This document shows positions 44,566 to 56,600 of a DNA stretch of 64,000 nucleotides, piece after piece. The notes below the pieces were generated by a model, which did not search any database, was not told the DNA's origin, and saw only the letters and a program-made list of their open reading frames with translations. The translations under genes were made by a program, and so were the position numbers. Within the stretch, counting starts at the first letter, position 1. Each line of letters begins with the position of its first letter. The stretch covers positions 316,432-380,431 of the forward strand of contig NW_022985189.1 in the NCBI RefSeq assembly GCF_010093535.1, read 5' to 3'. Origin of the DNA: Lindgomyces ingoldianus (Eukaryota > Ascomycota > Dothideomycetes > Pleosporales > Lindgomycetaceae).

Positions 44566-46958
44566 GTGGATAGAGTGAATAATGACGGTCTCGTGTTTGA
44601 GCAAGATGTAGGAAAGATTTCTAAGTACCCTCACAGAAGAATATGTGATGGTTGCTTCCAACGAAGAGGAAGGAACAATGTCCGCGCAGTGGCGCAGCCA
44701 CCAGGGGTACCGCATGCCAAGCACCAACTACAAATGTCCAAACAAACTCTTGAGTTGTAGTTACTCTGATTGTGACTGCAATAAAACACAATGATCGTGA
44801 GTTTTCCTGGAGGCTAGCTATGGGATAGGACTTAGGCAGTGTCCTTTCCCACGTAGGCACTAAGGTTGGTGTGGACTTGCTGCTATTGGAATTGCACCGA
44901 GGATGGTCTACACACTTGAAACTTGCCCACTCTCCAGCCTGTTAAGCCGAGTTGGCCTCTCGAGACCGCTTGTGAGTAGCATTCACAAGCAACCTTCTCC
45001 TCCGCCTGGACCTGTCCCAGACAAAGCCGTCATCCTAGATGCCGCGGATCTCTTGCCGCGTAAAATCGGGCCGAAATCTTCCACCCCAGCCAGGATGTCA
45101 TCCTGAAAGTCGGTCACAGTGTTAACTGGCCGAAGCGGAAGCCATGCGATTTGTCGCAAATCAAACTCCCATGCCCGTACTCTATGTTTATGATACCTAC
45201 GAAATGGGTAGTATTAAGTACATCTTCATGTCGAGAATTGAAGGCGAAAAACTGGGGGAGGCATAGGCGATACTTTCTAAAGAAGAGAGGCAGTATGTGG
45301 CCACCCAGCTAAAGGCGTTCGTTGAAGAGCCCGGCGACCAGCGAGGGAATTTCTATGGCGCTTTGTAAGATTGCCACTGCGAAATCGTCTTTTTCTCGCA
45401 AATGAGCTTTGAAACCTGGATTGAAACGAGGTATGGATTGTTCCCATCCTGTGCGGAATGCATAGAGGGGTTGGCTGTAACCCTTGTAATTCTCGCCCTG
45501 AAGGTGGACTTACGGATAGCGATCAAGATCCTCTTCTAGGGTATCAGTGCTTGACAACGTAATTACGTTTCTCATAGAGATCTACATCTGGATAACATAC
45601 TTGTCGGCGACCAACTGAACATAGTTGGCATTGTAGATTCGGGCTGCGCAGGATTCATCATTGCAGGACGAGACTACCTTGAAGCCATACGCATGGGAGA
45701 CCCAGAGTGGGTTCCACCACTGACAGGAACCGTCCCGGAAGAGGTGAAACCGGGGCCAAAGTATATTGCGGGAACTGTAGAACAAACCCACAAATCCGCT
45801 TAACCACTTCAATGTCCCAGCCAGCAAGAGCTTATTAGCTTCGAGCGAAATGACACAATTCGGACCTGGTCTTGACATATTTCCTTCCGTTCGATCCATC
45901 AATGCTAAACTTAGATAAGAGTCGAACGGAGATGAGGAATGAAGCTAATACTTGATATCAGCGTCCTCTTGGCTCTTCGTTAAACCTCTTACCAACTATG
46001 TCACAACGAAATAACTCAATACCTCTGCCCCCACCGTCTTGATCTTAAGCACTGAAACTCACAGATCGAGAATAGGAACAAGTGTCTAGCCTCTGGCAGA
46101 GTCCTTATGTCTTTGCAAATTGAGCTCTACGAAGTCAAACGAGAATCTTCTGCCCTACATGTGTATCTTAGACGTTAGAATGTGGCTGATCATTGTGAGG
46201 GGGAATCTTAATTTAATTCCATCATTTTAGACGTCGCACGAGAGAATCTTCTGCTCTAAGTGGACCTCGGACCCCAGGATACCTTGACATATATAGTCAG
46301 AAGAAGCTACGTACAGCGATGAGTTCAATCATAGTCCAAACTCATAGATCTCGGGGAGTACTCTAGTGCAGGAAGAATTTCAACCCCCGTAACGCTGTAG
46401 TGGGGAAAGCATTCCTTTAGGTCCTCTTGGTATTGAAAATGTATGAACAAGCACTATACATAGTGATATTTCGTTCTATTACTACCATAGTTACTCTCCT
46501 TGTACTTCGCCACCAAAAGGTTAGCAGTCAAGTTATCCATCCCCTACCGCGCACTTCAATGATCTGCATACCGCTTCCTCTATCCTTCGGAATAAGAATG
46601 AGCCGTTTGGATATTTTCCTGAGAAGACGAAGACCCTTCTCCCTTATTCCCAGAAATGCCATTCCATTTTTCCAGTCAGAAACACCAACGCTATGCAAAA
46701 GAACGATAACCTTCTCACCACATCCCCTAGAATTCGTCTCCTTGATTGGTACTCATATCCCTAGATTCCGAATCATGATTACCATCACTCCGCCACCCGT
46801 AACTACCTGTGCCCTCTTCTGTAAATTCTCCCCAAAACTAACCTTCGCCCTCACCATCCAACTTTCACCTCCTTCCTATCGGCACTACATCTCAAGATAA
46901 GATAATTAGACGAAGTATCCGTAGATAGAGACGATGAAGCTAAGCAAAAAGAGAGGAA
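44566..46958. other. 2.4-kb accessory interval with a broken APH-like gene
   Basis: It contains an APH-type pseudogene (about 45080-45450) and a loosely repeated motif (ACGAGAATCTTCTGC near 46140, ACGAGAGAATCTTCTGC near 46237). Frames at 45582-45902 (-) and 46427-46900 (+) have no family resemblance. Confidence 0.4.
45080..45450 (+). pseudogene. Broken aminoglycoside-phosphotransferase-like (APH) gene fragment
   Basis: The plus strand reads, in pieces, DVILKVGHSVNW, then, after a one-base frame change, EAEAMRFVANQTPMPVLYVYD, KYIFMSRIEGEKLGEA, a TAG stop at 45264-45266, and SKEERQYVATQLKAFVE followed by FYGAL and another stop. This order (V-x-L-K-x-G strand, EA-x-A-MRFVA helix, P-V-P-x-V-Y, Y-I-x-M-x-I-EG-x-x-L, E-x-L-x-x-Y-x-x-x-L-x-x-F-V) is the N-terminal lobe of fungal APH-family kinase-like proteins. 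The TAG sits where relatives usually have Trp. The C-terminal catalytic part is not found. At least one frameshift and two stops make it a pseudogene. Confidence 0.55.
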
Positions 46959-49333
46959 TCAGCCAAAATGAAACCCGTCCTCATGGCCCACAAATTCCCC
47001 CCCAAATGGCATGGCTGCCTCTTCCATACCGTCTAGATTCATAAAATCATCGATAGCAAACCCATCCTGGACCGACGCATCCATACCGATAGTTTCTAAG
47101 CCATGGACCTGCTGATGCTGATGCGGATGCGGATGTGGGTGCGGGTGCGGGTTCGAGTGCGGGTGTGGATGCGGATGTTGGACTTGAGGAACTTGCCCTT
47201 GTCCCTGAACATTCACACTTGCCTGCGGCTGCTGTTGTTGCAGTTCTTCCTTTGGGGCCTCAAATCCCTCGACGAACTGTGTACCCTGGGGTATCGCATT
47301 CCCAAAAGCTTCGATACGGTCTTGTTTCCGGGTGCCGAGATTAGAACCCATAGCCGTTGCATCCCCGCGACTATTCATCCAGATCCCGTTTCCACCTTCG
47401 CCCTTTTTGACGGCTTCGTGGAAGGGGGCGGCGAAGACGATGCTGGTTTCATACCATCTACCTTTGATATCACTGAAATCGAGACGAGACTGCGTGGAAA
47501 TGAGCTTCCAATACGCGAGAGTGCGGGTATTCGGGAGGAGCGAATTATTTCGCCAGCGCATGTCTTCGCGCATACGGAGCGGGAGGTTATTGTTTGGAGG
47601 GGGTTCCGGGGGTGAGGAGAGATCGGGCGCGGGGAGTGTGGCGTATGCATAGATATCCCCGATGGCTTCGATGATGGTACGGGTCGTGCCGGATTGGGCG
47701 GGATTAGGAACGGTACGTTCGATAATGGCGGTAACGACCATGATGTCGCTGCCACCGGCAATGCGGAGACGTACGGGCTCGCCGTTCCAGATTTTCTCGG
47801 CGCCAAAGAATATTCCGTTCCAATGGCGCTCTTCTTGACCCATTTTATTGGCGATCGTTTTTAGTCGCTCGAATAGTACGTAGGTTGAGTCAATTCCCTT
47901 TGCGGCTAGGATCGAAGCGTCGACTTCGCAAACACTGTCAGGGGTTGCCCCGTAGTTTCCTGCCCTCAATCCATCCCAGTCAACTTGCTCATAAGTAAGA
48001 AGTGAATTCTGAAGATAGGGATAAGTATATCCTGGAGCGGACCAAGCGAGCCACGGCCGGATATCATTGTGCGTGGTCACTATTTCTGGTTCGAGTGAAC
48101 TGTGTGGATATGAGAGCGGTTGAATAGAGTATGTGCATTTGCTAGATCCGCCCTCTGAAATCCAACGCTGGATGATAAGTCCCAGCCCCCAGGCTCGGGT
48201 TTTGTTTCGAAAGAACCATACCACTTCCCCTGTTCGACTGAGGAATTTGCCATATTGGCTGTCCACTTGTTGATCCATGGATCGCGGTTGAGGGAGAGGC
48301 GAAGAGTTTAATGGTGAGGGAGGCTTGATGCGAGGCGCATTCTGCATAGCGGGTTTCGAAGAGATTGGTACCGGAGCCGAGCCTGTGGCAGGGATGGCAG
48401 GGGCACGGATAGGGACTTGTACAATGGGATTACGGTTAACAGGCCTGGGTGGAGTCGCGGCCGGGCTTCCCACCTCCTTCTTGACACCAGGAGTAGATGT
48501 AATAGCTTTGACATCTTGCTTGGCTGGCTTGTCATCCTCTGGCTGGTATGGAGAACATAGCTTGCATGTGCAGTTATCGTAGTCGCCCGATTCGTCGGTA
48601 GATAGCCAGAGGAGGTGCGGGAAGAAGTCTGCGGGGCTTCTGAAGCGCTTCTTTGGGCCTCGAGGGTAACCGTAGAGATATGCGTCTTGTCGATCGTGGC
48701 CACCGCCAGAGTGGTTTTTGACCGCCTTCACTTGGCCGTCAGCCTTTGATTTTATATGTTCGTATAGTCGGTAGCCTTCGGGGAGATTCCAAAGTATAGT
48801 GTTATTGACGCGATCTGAACATGTTAGATGCATGGAAGTCCTCAGTGATCCTGATGCGAACCTGCATAATCAGCACCACCAATTTCTCTCAGGAGCATGC
48901 CTCCTAGTTTCCTCCGCCAATCCATGTGCTTGGGTTCATCCCGGTCGATTTCGCGGAAGTAGTCGCATTGTCCGGCCTGGTTGGGGGTTCGATCGAGCTG
49001 TTTGGGGTCTGGGCCGTTGTTGACCTTGATGCCTTTGACAGTGACCTGTCCTTTGCCATCCGACCGTCCGACATGGAGGGGCCAGAATGGAGTGAGCATA
49101 GGCTGCGCCATTGTGGGTAGAGGGGCTGGCCGACTGCACCGGGTAGCTGCTGTAAATGTCGAGTGTGGTGGCAGCTCTGCTTGTGGTGTTCGAGCCTGTT
49201 GAGCCGCATACAATATTAAAGCTTGGCGTCGGCGTTTGGAGTGCCTTTCTCCGACGCTAGGCCACACTTGTCTAGCCTTACCCCGAGGCTTGAGGTTTGA
49301 GGCTGAAGCTCCCAAAACTTCCGTTTGTGCCAT
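46959..49333 (-). CDS. clr2: Transcription-silencing protein Clr2 (SHREC complex subunit)
   Basis: Two exons, 49333-48862 and 48814-46959, give 775 residues. The N-terminal region leads into the Clr2 silencing block: GQCDYFREIDRDEPKHMDWRRKLG at the end of exon 1, then LPEGYRLYEHIK, AYLYGYPRGPKKRFRSPADF and FPHLLWLS with a Cys cluster CTCKLC. The second Clr2 domain starts near YGKFLSRTGEVVWFF and continues to WGLGLIIQRWIS and beyond (HWNGIFFGAEKIW). In fission yeast, Clr2 works with Clr1, the deacetylase Clr3 and the ATPase Mit1 to silence heterochromatin. Near the C-terminus an imperfect His-Pro dipeptide run (HPHPHPHSNPHPHPHPHPH) is encoded by a hexanucleotide-like repeat at about 47110-47178. 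The gene is head to head with a SNF2 ATPase gene. Confidence 0.88.
47110..47178 (-). repeat. Imperfect CAT/CCG-type hexanucleotide repeat coding His-Pro
   Basis: On the plus strand the units read GCGGAT / GTGGGT / GCGGGT repeatedly, inside the Clr2 coding region. They encode alternating Pro and His, and length may vary between strains. Confidence 0.75.
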
Positions 49334-49690
49334 CAGGATGTGAAGGAGAGAATGCTCCTTACGAGAGAGGGTGGTAAACCTGCGTGAAGCCGTAGTCGGG
49401 GCTTTTATATAAGCAGATTCCGCTCACTCTCTTCTATTTATTGCGTACGACTCGTCTTTTGACATTTTCACCTGAAAGCTGCCATATCTAGGTCTCGACG
49501 CGCCCTCTGCGCGAAAGTTCACTGCTGAGAATTGGCCCTCACCACGCGCCTTTTCACGTGCCCCTCACCTCCATGGGGTATTCACTAGACGCCGCCCTCC
49601 CTCTTTAGTAGTCCCATCTCTATTAATCACTGTACATTCCCCCTCCCCTCTTCTCTCTCGCTCTCCTCTATATCACCCATCTGCACTGCC
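49334..49690. promoter_or_regulatory. Shared divergent promoter (Clr2 / SNF2-PHD ATPase)
   Basis: 357 bp lie between the two start codons. A near-palindromic TATA element, TTATATAA (about 49405-49412), sits some 75 bp before the Clr2 ATG, and a CACGTG (49555-49560) lies 131 bp before the SNF2 ATG. The last 70 bp before the SNF2 gene are C/T-rich. Confidence 0.5.
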
Positions 49691-52600
49691 ATGGACCGGT
49701 CGCGAATCACACCGGGCTCGCTATCGACTACACCCCAGAAGCACAAACGTGGAGGACTCGAGGATCTCCTCGCGAAGTTTGGATCGCGATCCTCGGCAAC
49801 ATCCGTCACAAAAGCCAGGAAACTCTCCGCCGTTGTCCCAAACCAGCACACTCCAACCCCAACAGTGACTGAAGGCAGGAGCAAACGTGAGTTCACACCA
49901 GACACGCCCTACCTCACCACTGCTCCGACTCCAAAGATGGGATCATTACTCAGCGTCCCCGCTCTCTCTGACACCTCCGCCAAAAAATTGTGCTCACCGT
50001 CGTCCCCCCAATCAAGCGGAGACGAGCTCGCTAAAACTCCTATCATCGCAACCAGGCCAGCTACGAGAATTCGGACACTGCCGCCTAACGAACTCAAGAT
50101 GGAGCGTAGGAAATGGGGCAGGGACGAGCAGCCGCGGAGGAGCAGCAGACGCCAAAGGGCGGGCACCATTCTCCAGTCTGATACTGTCAATGATGACGAG
50201 GATGACGAACTTCAGTACAAAGAAATTAAGCCCAAGGCGCCTCTGCGCATGAAGTTAGATACGGCCCGTAATAGGTTGCGAGACGATATTGCCCTGCAGT
50301 CTAAGGCAAAGGCAAACAACTTCTTCATCGCCAATAAGCGGTTCTTCTTGCCTCTTCTCCCGCAAAATAACTATATTTCCAAACTTGCCTCAAAATCTGG
50401 TGTTGACGCTTCCATTGTTGAATACAAAGAATTAACCGAGCAGCCGAAAGGGTGGGTCACATGTCACACCCATCCACTATCTATCTAACAAAGAATCCAG
50501 GGTAACAGCGACCATGAAGCCATACCAATTGGCTGGCCTGTCATTCCTTGTGCACCTCTACAACAACGGCTTCTCGGGTATTCTCGGCGATGAGATGGGG
50601 TTAGGCAAAACCCTACAGACCCTTTCCCTCTTCCAATATCTAGAAGAGCAAGACAAGAAGTCTCGGGTGTCTTCCGAAGAACTTCGACCTTATCTCGTCG
50701 TCTGCCCACTGAGCGTCTTGAACTCCTGGGTGAATGAAGCACAGAAATGGGTTCCAGGTCTCAAGGTCCTTCGTATGCACGGCACCGTCAAAGAGCGAAA
50801 CCGGCTCAAGCGGGTCGCTCTGGGCGCCGAGGACATGTACAGACACGAGACATCCCATTCCAAAAATCGAAGAGCCTCTAGAAAAGCTGGTCGTGGCGTT
50901 GCAAAACCAAAGAATCCAGGCGCAAAGTCCTACAAGATCATTGTCACCACCTACGAAGTCTTTCAGGCGGAGGCATCTTGGTTCAGGCAAGCCTTCATTT
51001 GGCGCTATGCCGTCCTGGATGAAGGCCATAAAATCAAGAACAGCGTGACGCAGATTTCCACGGCGTTGAAGGGCGTCAGTGCAGAGTACCGACTGATTCT
51101 CACGGGCACTCCTCTCCAGAACAATCTTGTGGAGATGTGGGCTCTCCTTGCGTGGCTCTACCCGGACGTGTTCACGGCATCGACGGAGATATTATTTAAA
51201 GAATCTTTCGATCTCACCCGAGGCAAAGTGAACCAACAGACCATGGATGATGCGCGCCACTTGCTCGAACTCATCATGCTCCGTCGCATGAAGAACAGCC
51301 CCGGCGTCAACTTGGGCTTGCCGCCAAAAGAGGAGGTGCTGCTGTACGTGCCTCTCACGCCGATGCAGCGATTTTGGTACACACGTCTGCTCACACGTGT
51401 CGGTGACGCTATTCTCGATGAGCTATTCACTAATATTCAGAGAAAAGAGCAAGACGCCATCCGGAAGGAGAAACATGAAGACGAGCTCTGGAATAAGATG
51501 GAGGAATTGGAGAAGCAAGCTGAGTCGGGCGAAAAGCTACGTGAATGGGAAGAGACGGTCGCCATCATGAAGCAGGCGTTGGTACAAGAGCAGTCCGACA
51601 CCAGTAATCGAGGCGCTTGGCAGAAGCTTATGAACCTTATCATGCAGCTTCGTAAGTGCTGCTCTCATCCCTACTTGCTACCTAACGCTGCCCCGGAGCC
51701 GTACTATCTCGGAGACCACGTCATTCGCGCTTCCGGTAAGTTTATCCTCTTGGAGAAATTGCTCAGGGACACCATCTTCAACAAGGGAAAGAAAGTTTTG
51801 ATTTTCTCTGGATTTGTCCGGACTCTTGATTGCTGTGAAGACCTATTGGCTCTCATTGGGGAGCGTGGGAAAGTGTTTAAGTACCTTCGGCTTGATGGCA
51901 GTACCGCACGAGCTCGACGAAACCTGGACATCCGCATGTTCAACAACTCAGATTCGGAGTACAAGGTTATGCTTCTGTCCACCCGAGCTGGTGGTTTGGG
52001 AATCAATCTGACCAGCGCCGAGGATGTCATTTTCCTCGATGAGGATTGGAACCCTCAAATCACGCTGCAGGCTGAAGCCAGGGCTCACAGGATTGGCCAG
52101 ACAAAGAAAGTCACAATCTACAAGCTCTGTACGCAAGGAACAGTTGAAGAGCAAATGATGGGCCGTATTCGAAAGAAACTGTACCTATCAGCTAAGATCA
52201 CGGAATCTATGCGCAGCATCCACGGTGAGCAAACGTCTACTAAGGGTAAAGGACGTATGGCGAATGGAGACGATCTACCCCAAATGGACACAACGCAGCT
52301 CAAATCACTGGTCCGGCGGGGAGCTCAGACACTGTCGCACCCTGAGATCGATGCCACAGAGATGTTGTCGTGGGATCTAGAAACCATGCTCCAAAAGTGT
52401 CGTGACAAGCCCTCAGATCCACAAGCCAACCCTGAGGCCTCAGCTTCAGAACTCGATGAAGAGAAATGGCTCTCAGCCATGGAACGTGTAGAATGCGCTA
52501 TTTTCGATGGCAAACGGTATCAATACGAATGCAACGACTACTTCGGCACTTCCTCAGCGAACATCCTCCCGACCGAAATCACGCGCGAGGACAGACGCAA

Positions 52601-53672
52601 AGGCAAGAATACGACCGTCATGATCGACGGGTTCGCTATCAACAAAGAGTCACTCAACTGCAACAACTGGGAAGCCGTTCCAATCTTCGCTGGTAAAGAC
52701 CCCCGACTCGCAGACGTTAAGCGCGAAAAGCGACCCAAGATTGTCCACGAGAAGCATTGTCTAATCTGCTATGAAGAACCGAATGGCAAGAACGACGAAC
52801 TCATCCCATGCAAAGGCTGCCCACGATCCTACCACCACGATTGCCTCGAAAAAGACTTCCAAACCAAAGTCCAGAGCTGGAATGGTTTCTACTGCCCACA
52901 ACACGAGTGCTTAGATTGCGGGAAGAAGACTTCGGATGCAGGCGGTTTGATCTATCGCTGTCGTTGGTGCAAAGACGGGTATTGCGAAGACTGCCTGGAT
53001 TGCGGTAAAGAAGAACTTATCGGAGAAAACTTACCTGAGTTTGAGATGCTGGGGGAGGGACCATCTAGTCAGGGGTTTTACATCAAGTGCCCGAATTGCG
53101 TAGAGTATGCGCAAACGGACAGGAAGGGTAGAGAGTGGATGGAGAGTATGGAGCAGAGCTATCAAGAGCAATATGAAGAGCATGTGAAGCAGCGGGAGGA
53201 GGAGCATCGTGCGTATGAGAAAGAACAGGATGAGCGCGAGAAGAAGAAAGAAGAACAGGCCAAGGTTGGTATGAATCTCCCACCGCAACAAGAGCGGCTA
53301 CAGCCAGCGCAATATTCATGGCAGAACGGTCGCTTCTCCCCAATCGCCGACGACGATGTAGACTCCCCGCCTGCAATGACAGACACCAGTTTCCTGACCC
53401 CAGCACCTGGTGAGTCCGGCGTATCGACTCCAATGTTCCCACAATCTAGCACGAATGTGTCTAGTCTTATTCCGAGCGCCATGAACCTCGATGCGAGCAA
53501 GAAGCGACCGCTGGGCGAAAATGCGGATATGGCTGCGGGTGCAAGTTTCGGTCCCGCGAAGAGGATGAAGATGTATGGAGGAGGTGATGTCGGCGATGTT
53601 GAGAAGAAGATCTGGAATATAGAGGATGATCCGTTGTTAGCTGCGTTTGGGGACGAGGGATCATTGTCTTGA
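49691..53672 (+). CDS. SNF2-family chromatin-remodelling ATPase with C-terminal PHD-type zinc fingers
   Basis: Two exons, 49691-50451 and 50501-53672, give 1310 residues; the 49-bp intron restores QPKGVTATMKPYQLAGL. The N-terminal 250 residues are low-complexity and basic (TPKMGSLLS, RRSSRRQRAG). The SNF2 domain has Walker A in GDEMGLGKTLQT (about 283), a DEGH Walker B (about 428), LTGTPLQNN, and a helicase-C domain with KVLIFSGF (about 684), STRAGGLGINL and QAEARAHRIGQTK. A Cys/His-rich region (about 1006-1095) contains CLICYEEP, CKGCPRSYHHDC, CPQHECLDCGK and CRWCKDGYCEDC, a PHD finger followed by a second zinc module. A Glu/Lys-rich coiled coil follows. It should slide or evict nucleosomes, with the fingers reading histone tails. 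The helicase core looks ISWI/HELLS-like; I cannot place the subfamily with certainty. Confidence 0.9.
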
Positions 53673-56600
53673 ATCGCAAACCCAAATCATCTTAGATGGG
53701 TTGGGCGTCATGGTGGAGCATGAACAATGAACGGGCAAGGTGAGGGAAGAGAAACGTGTTGGCGACCATATGGAGTCCGAGTTGTCGTGTTTTCTCTCCA
53801 CCTTTTGCATTCCCATTTGCACTCACGTCTTGCATTCTGGAGCTGGGTTACGGCTTGGATTTTTCTATGGCACACGGTCTGGAGTATGTCTTTTCACTGC
53901 GTCCAGCAAGCATCCATCACTCCGTCTGCATCTACGCAACACTACACTATACACCCCCGCATATGGCTTTTTTCCTGTTTCGCACAGACGGATATTTGCT
54001 AGCTTGCTTGCGAACACCACGTGGTTGGTTGGGCGGTATACCCTCTTTTTACTAGAGCTCTCATATGGATGAGTGGGGGGATTAATTCGGCAGTCGCGGC
54101 AACATTGCTTGCGAGCTGAAGGATTTCTTTGGCATTTGCATTAGTACGGTGCGTTAGGAGATGGACATGGGTATGGTATGGTATGCGTTACTGGGACGTC
54201 GGAGCAGCGAGTGGTTGCCCATAACCCTCTCGGCTTAGTGAACTGCTATCAAGGTAGTTACATCTTGGAAAAAAAATTGGGGACACGCTTCGATGAGTTA
54301 GTACCGTCTCTCTCATCTTAATTCTCGCCATCAGGCTAAGTGAGTAAGTGGGTGGATGACTCTTCTTCTCTGTGTGGCGTTTTGAATGCATAAATTCCAG
54401 CTGGAGATTGAATTGGTAGAGTAGGGGTGTCCTCGTCCTCGCCTGCTAGGCAGGTATATGCATCTGCTTTGTTGCACTGTTCAAGTCCCGGGAGGCTTAG
54501 AGGAATGGTCATTCTTGCCCAAGGATTGATTGATGACGGGCGTGTAAGCAGGCCGGCCTAGGAGTCTCCGAGTCTTTCCAAGAAGATCGTAAAGAATCAT
54601 GGGATATGGTCCCTAGGGAATCCATAATCGCTTCTTTAGTGATCCATATTTTAGCAATTTACGACGCAGCAGAAATGGGACAGAGCTGGAAGCAGGGAGG
54701 CAATTTTCTACCCTCCTGCTCTTCTCTTCACGTCTGCTATTCTGCCCTCCCAACATGCCTCTCTGCTCTGGCATGGCCAAATCAGGCGTGCCTTTTGCCT
54801 TAGTGGCTGGCTATTTGGCTTCGCGGCATTTTTCAAGTCTTGCTTGATCTTACTATTATATAGCGGCATTTAAAGGCTAAGATAAGAATGACGCAGTCAC
54901 CGCCAACAGAAAGTAAGAACAGTACGAGCGAGCTGGGATGGATGCTCGTGAAAGGAGCCAGCAACCTGGGGACTGGATCTAGATTCCGAAGGTTAAAATG
55001 TGAGACCTATTCTGACAAATCTCCAAGCAGTGAAGAAATTGTTGAACAGCCAGGAGTTGCTTGCTTCCTTGCGTGCCGGGAGGGAGAGACACGCTGACCA
55101 CGCCGACAGGGCGAGTACGTTCCAAACTCCAGTTCGACGACGGATTTAGAAGGGATTCCTTGACATATTCAATAGCCCTCACCACTGGAAGGGGTTTACG
55201 CGTACTGAAACGCTTCCCACATTAGCAGGTAAGGCGTGCATGATGTGGCGTTCGGACTGGCTAGGTCTGTGCAGCATGTACTGCAGGATGCTGGGAAATA
55301 CACTGGAGTCGTGAGAACTTACCCAGAAGACGGGGAAGAAGCCAGCTAGGTGTTATTAGGTTTCACTAACCAGGTTTTGAAATCTGTCCAAAGTGGAGAG
55401 GAATAGTAATAAGTGCATTAGCAGGCATGCATGGGGCTCTCATGTGGGATTGGAGTTGGTATGGAGAGTGCACCGCGTCTTAATGAGTCGAATTATCACT
55501 GGATATAGCAATTGTACGTATTATGGCTCAGGTCAAACATTCCCACATCTTAGGATAAACTCATTTTCTAATTAGAAGCGTTTCGAATTATTAATTCAGG
55601 ACTTCAAACTCTCAGACTGAAAATTCGAAGTTGCCGGTGGTCCCAGTTTGCGAAAAACACGTAGTATATTCGACGCGAGGTTTCCGAATCCATAGACAGT
55701 ATATCCCGTCATCCACCTCTCTTGCTCTCAAATATGGAGGAAGGTGTTGGAAGCTACAATTCAAATACAAGGCAAAGCGACTCCGAAAACATCCAAGGGT
55801 ATTTTTTCTCGAGCAAGAGGAAGTTCTTGGTTCATAGAGAGCTTAGTTATGCTGTGGGAGTTTTATACTTTTCTGTTCGTTCAAAGCTTTGGGGCTCTTT
55901 GGATGACTGCTGGGGGAAAAGGAAAATACGAGGCTAATAAGCTGACAGTCTCGCAATGGTGAATTGGCCGCTCTTGTGTCCAAATTTTCAACAATTCGTA
56001 GTGTGAAGTCAGAATCTGCGGGACATAATTGAAATCTACGCGTACCCACTAAACAGTTCCGTAGCCTTTCCTCATGATCCTTCTCTCTCCAGATATTCAT
56101 ATCAAACCCACCAATGACGACGCTACGCCAAAAATCTCAGCAGCCCTTAATCGCCACAGGCGCGAAACCATGCACCCATGTGCCCCTGTCGATCACTGAA
56201 CCCCGCCCCGCTCCGCTCCCACCCTCCAAGTCTAGAGTACGACGACGATCTCGCCCAACTTACTCCCAATTCTGAACCCCGATCGACCCATATATTAACG
56301 AATGGAGAGAATGGAGCGGGTTTCAATTTTAGTGTTTCTAAATTCTTAAATTGGGTTTGATCATAGTGAAACGAGATGCGGAAGTGGTGTGATTCTGATC
56401 AGCATCAATGTTCTTTTTGTCTTCGAAAGGGGTGAAGGTGCAACGGGATGGGATGGAGTAAGCTCCGATCACCGTCGGCTAGTTACGTGTGAAGAACTGA
56501 CGGCATGGTGCTGAGTTGATGCGTGAGAAGAGGAGAGATCGACAAAGTGCAGATGGTTCGGACGCCTGTCACGGAAGCTGGAAGACGAACGGAATGGACG

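Noticed and set aside
46427..46900. 157-codon plus-strand open frame
   Set aside because: Pyrimidine-rich sequence giving Ile/Thr/Pro/Ser-rich translation, with no family resemblance.
54440..54500. tRNA-like B-box GTTCAAGTCCC
   Set aside because: The bases around it do not form T-arm, anticodon or acceptor stems (for example CACTG against CCCGG), and no A-box is correctly placed.
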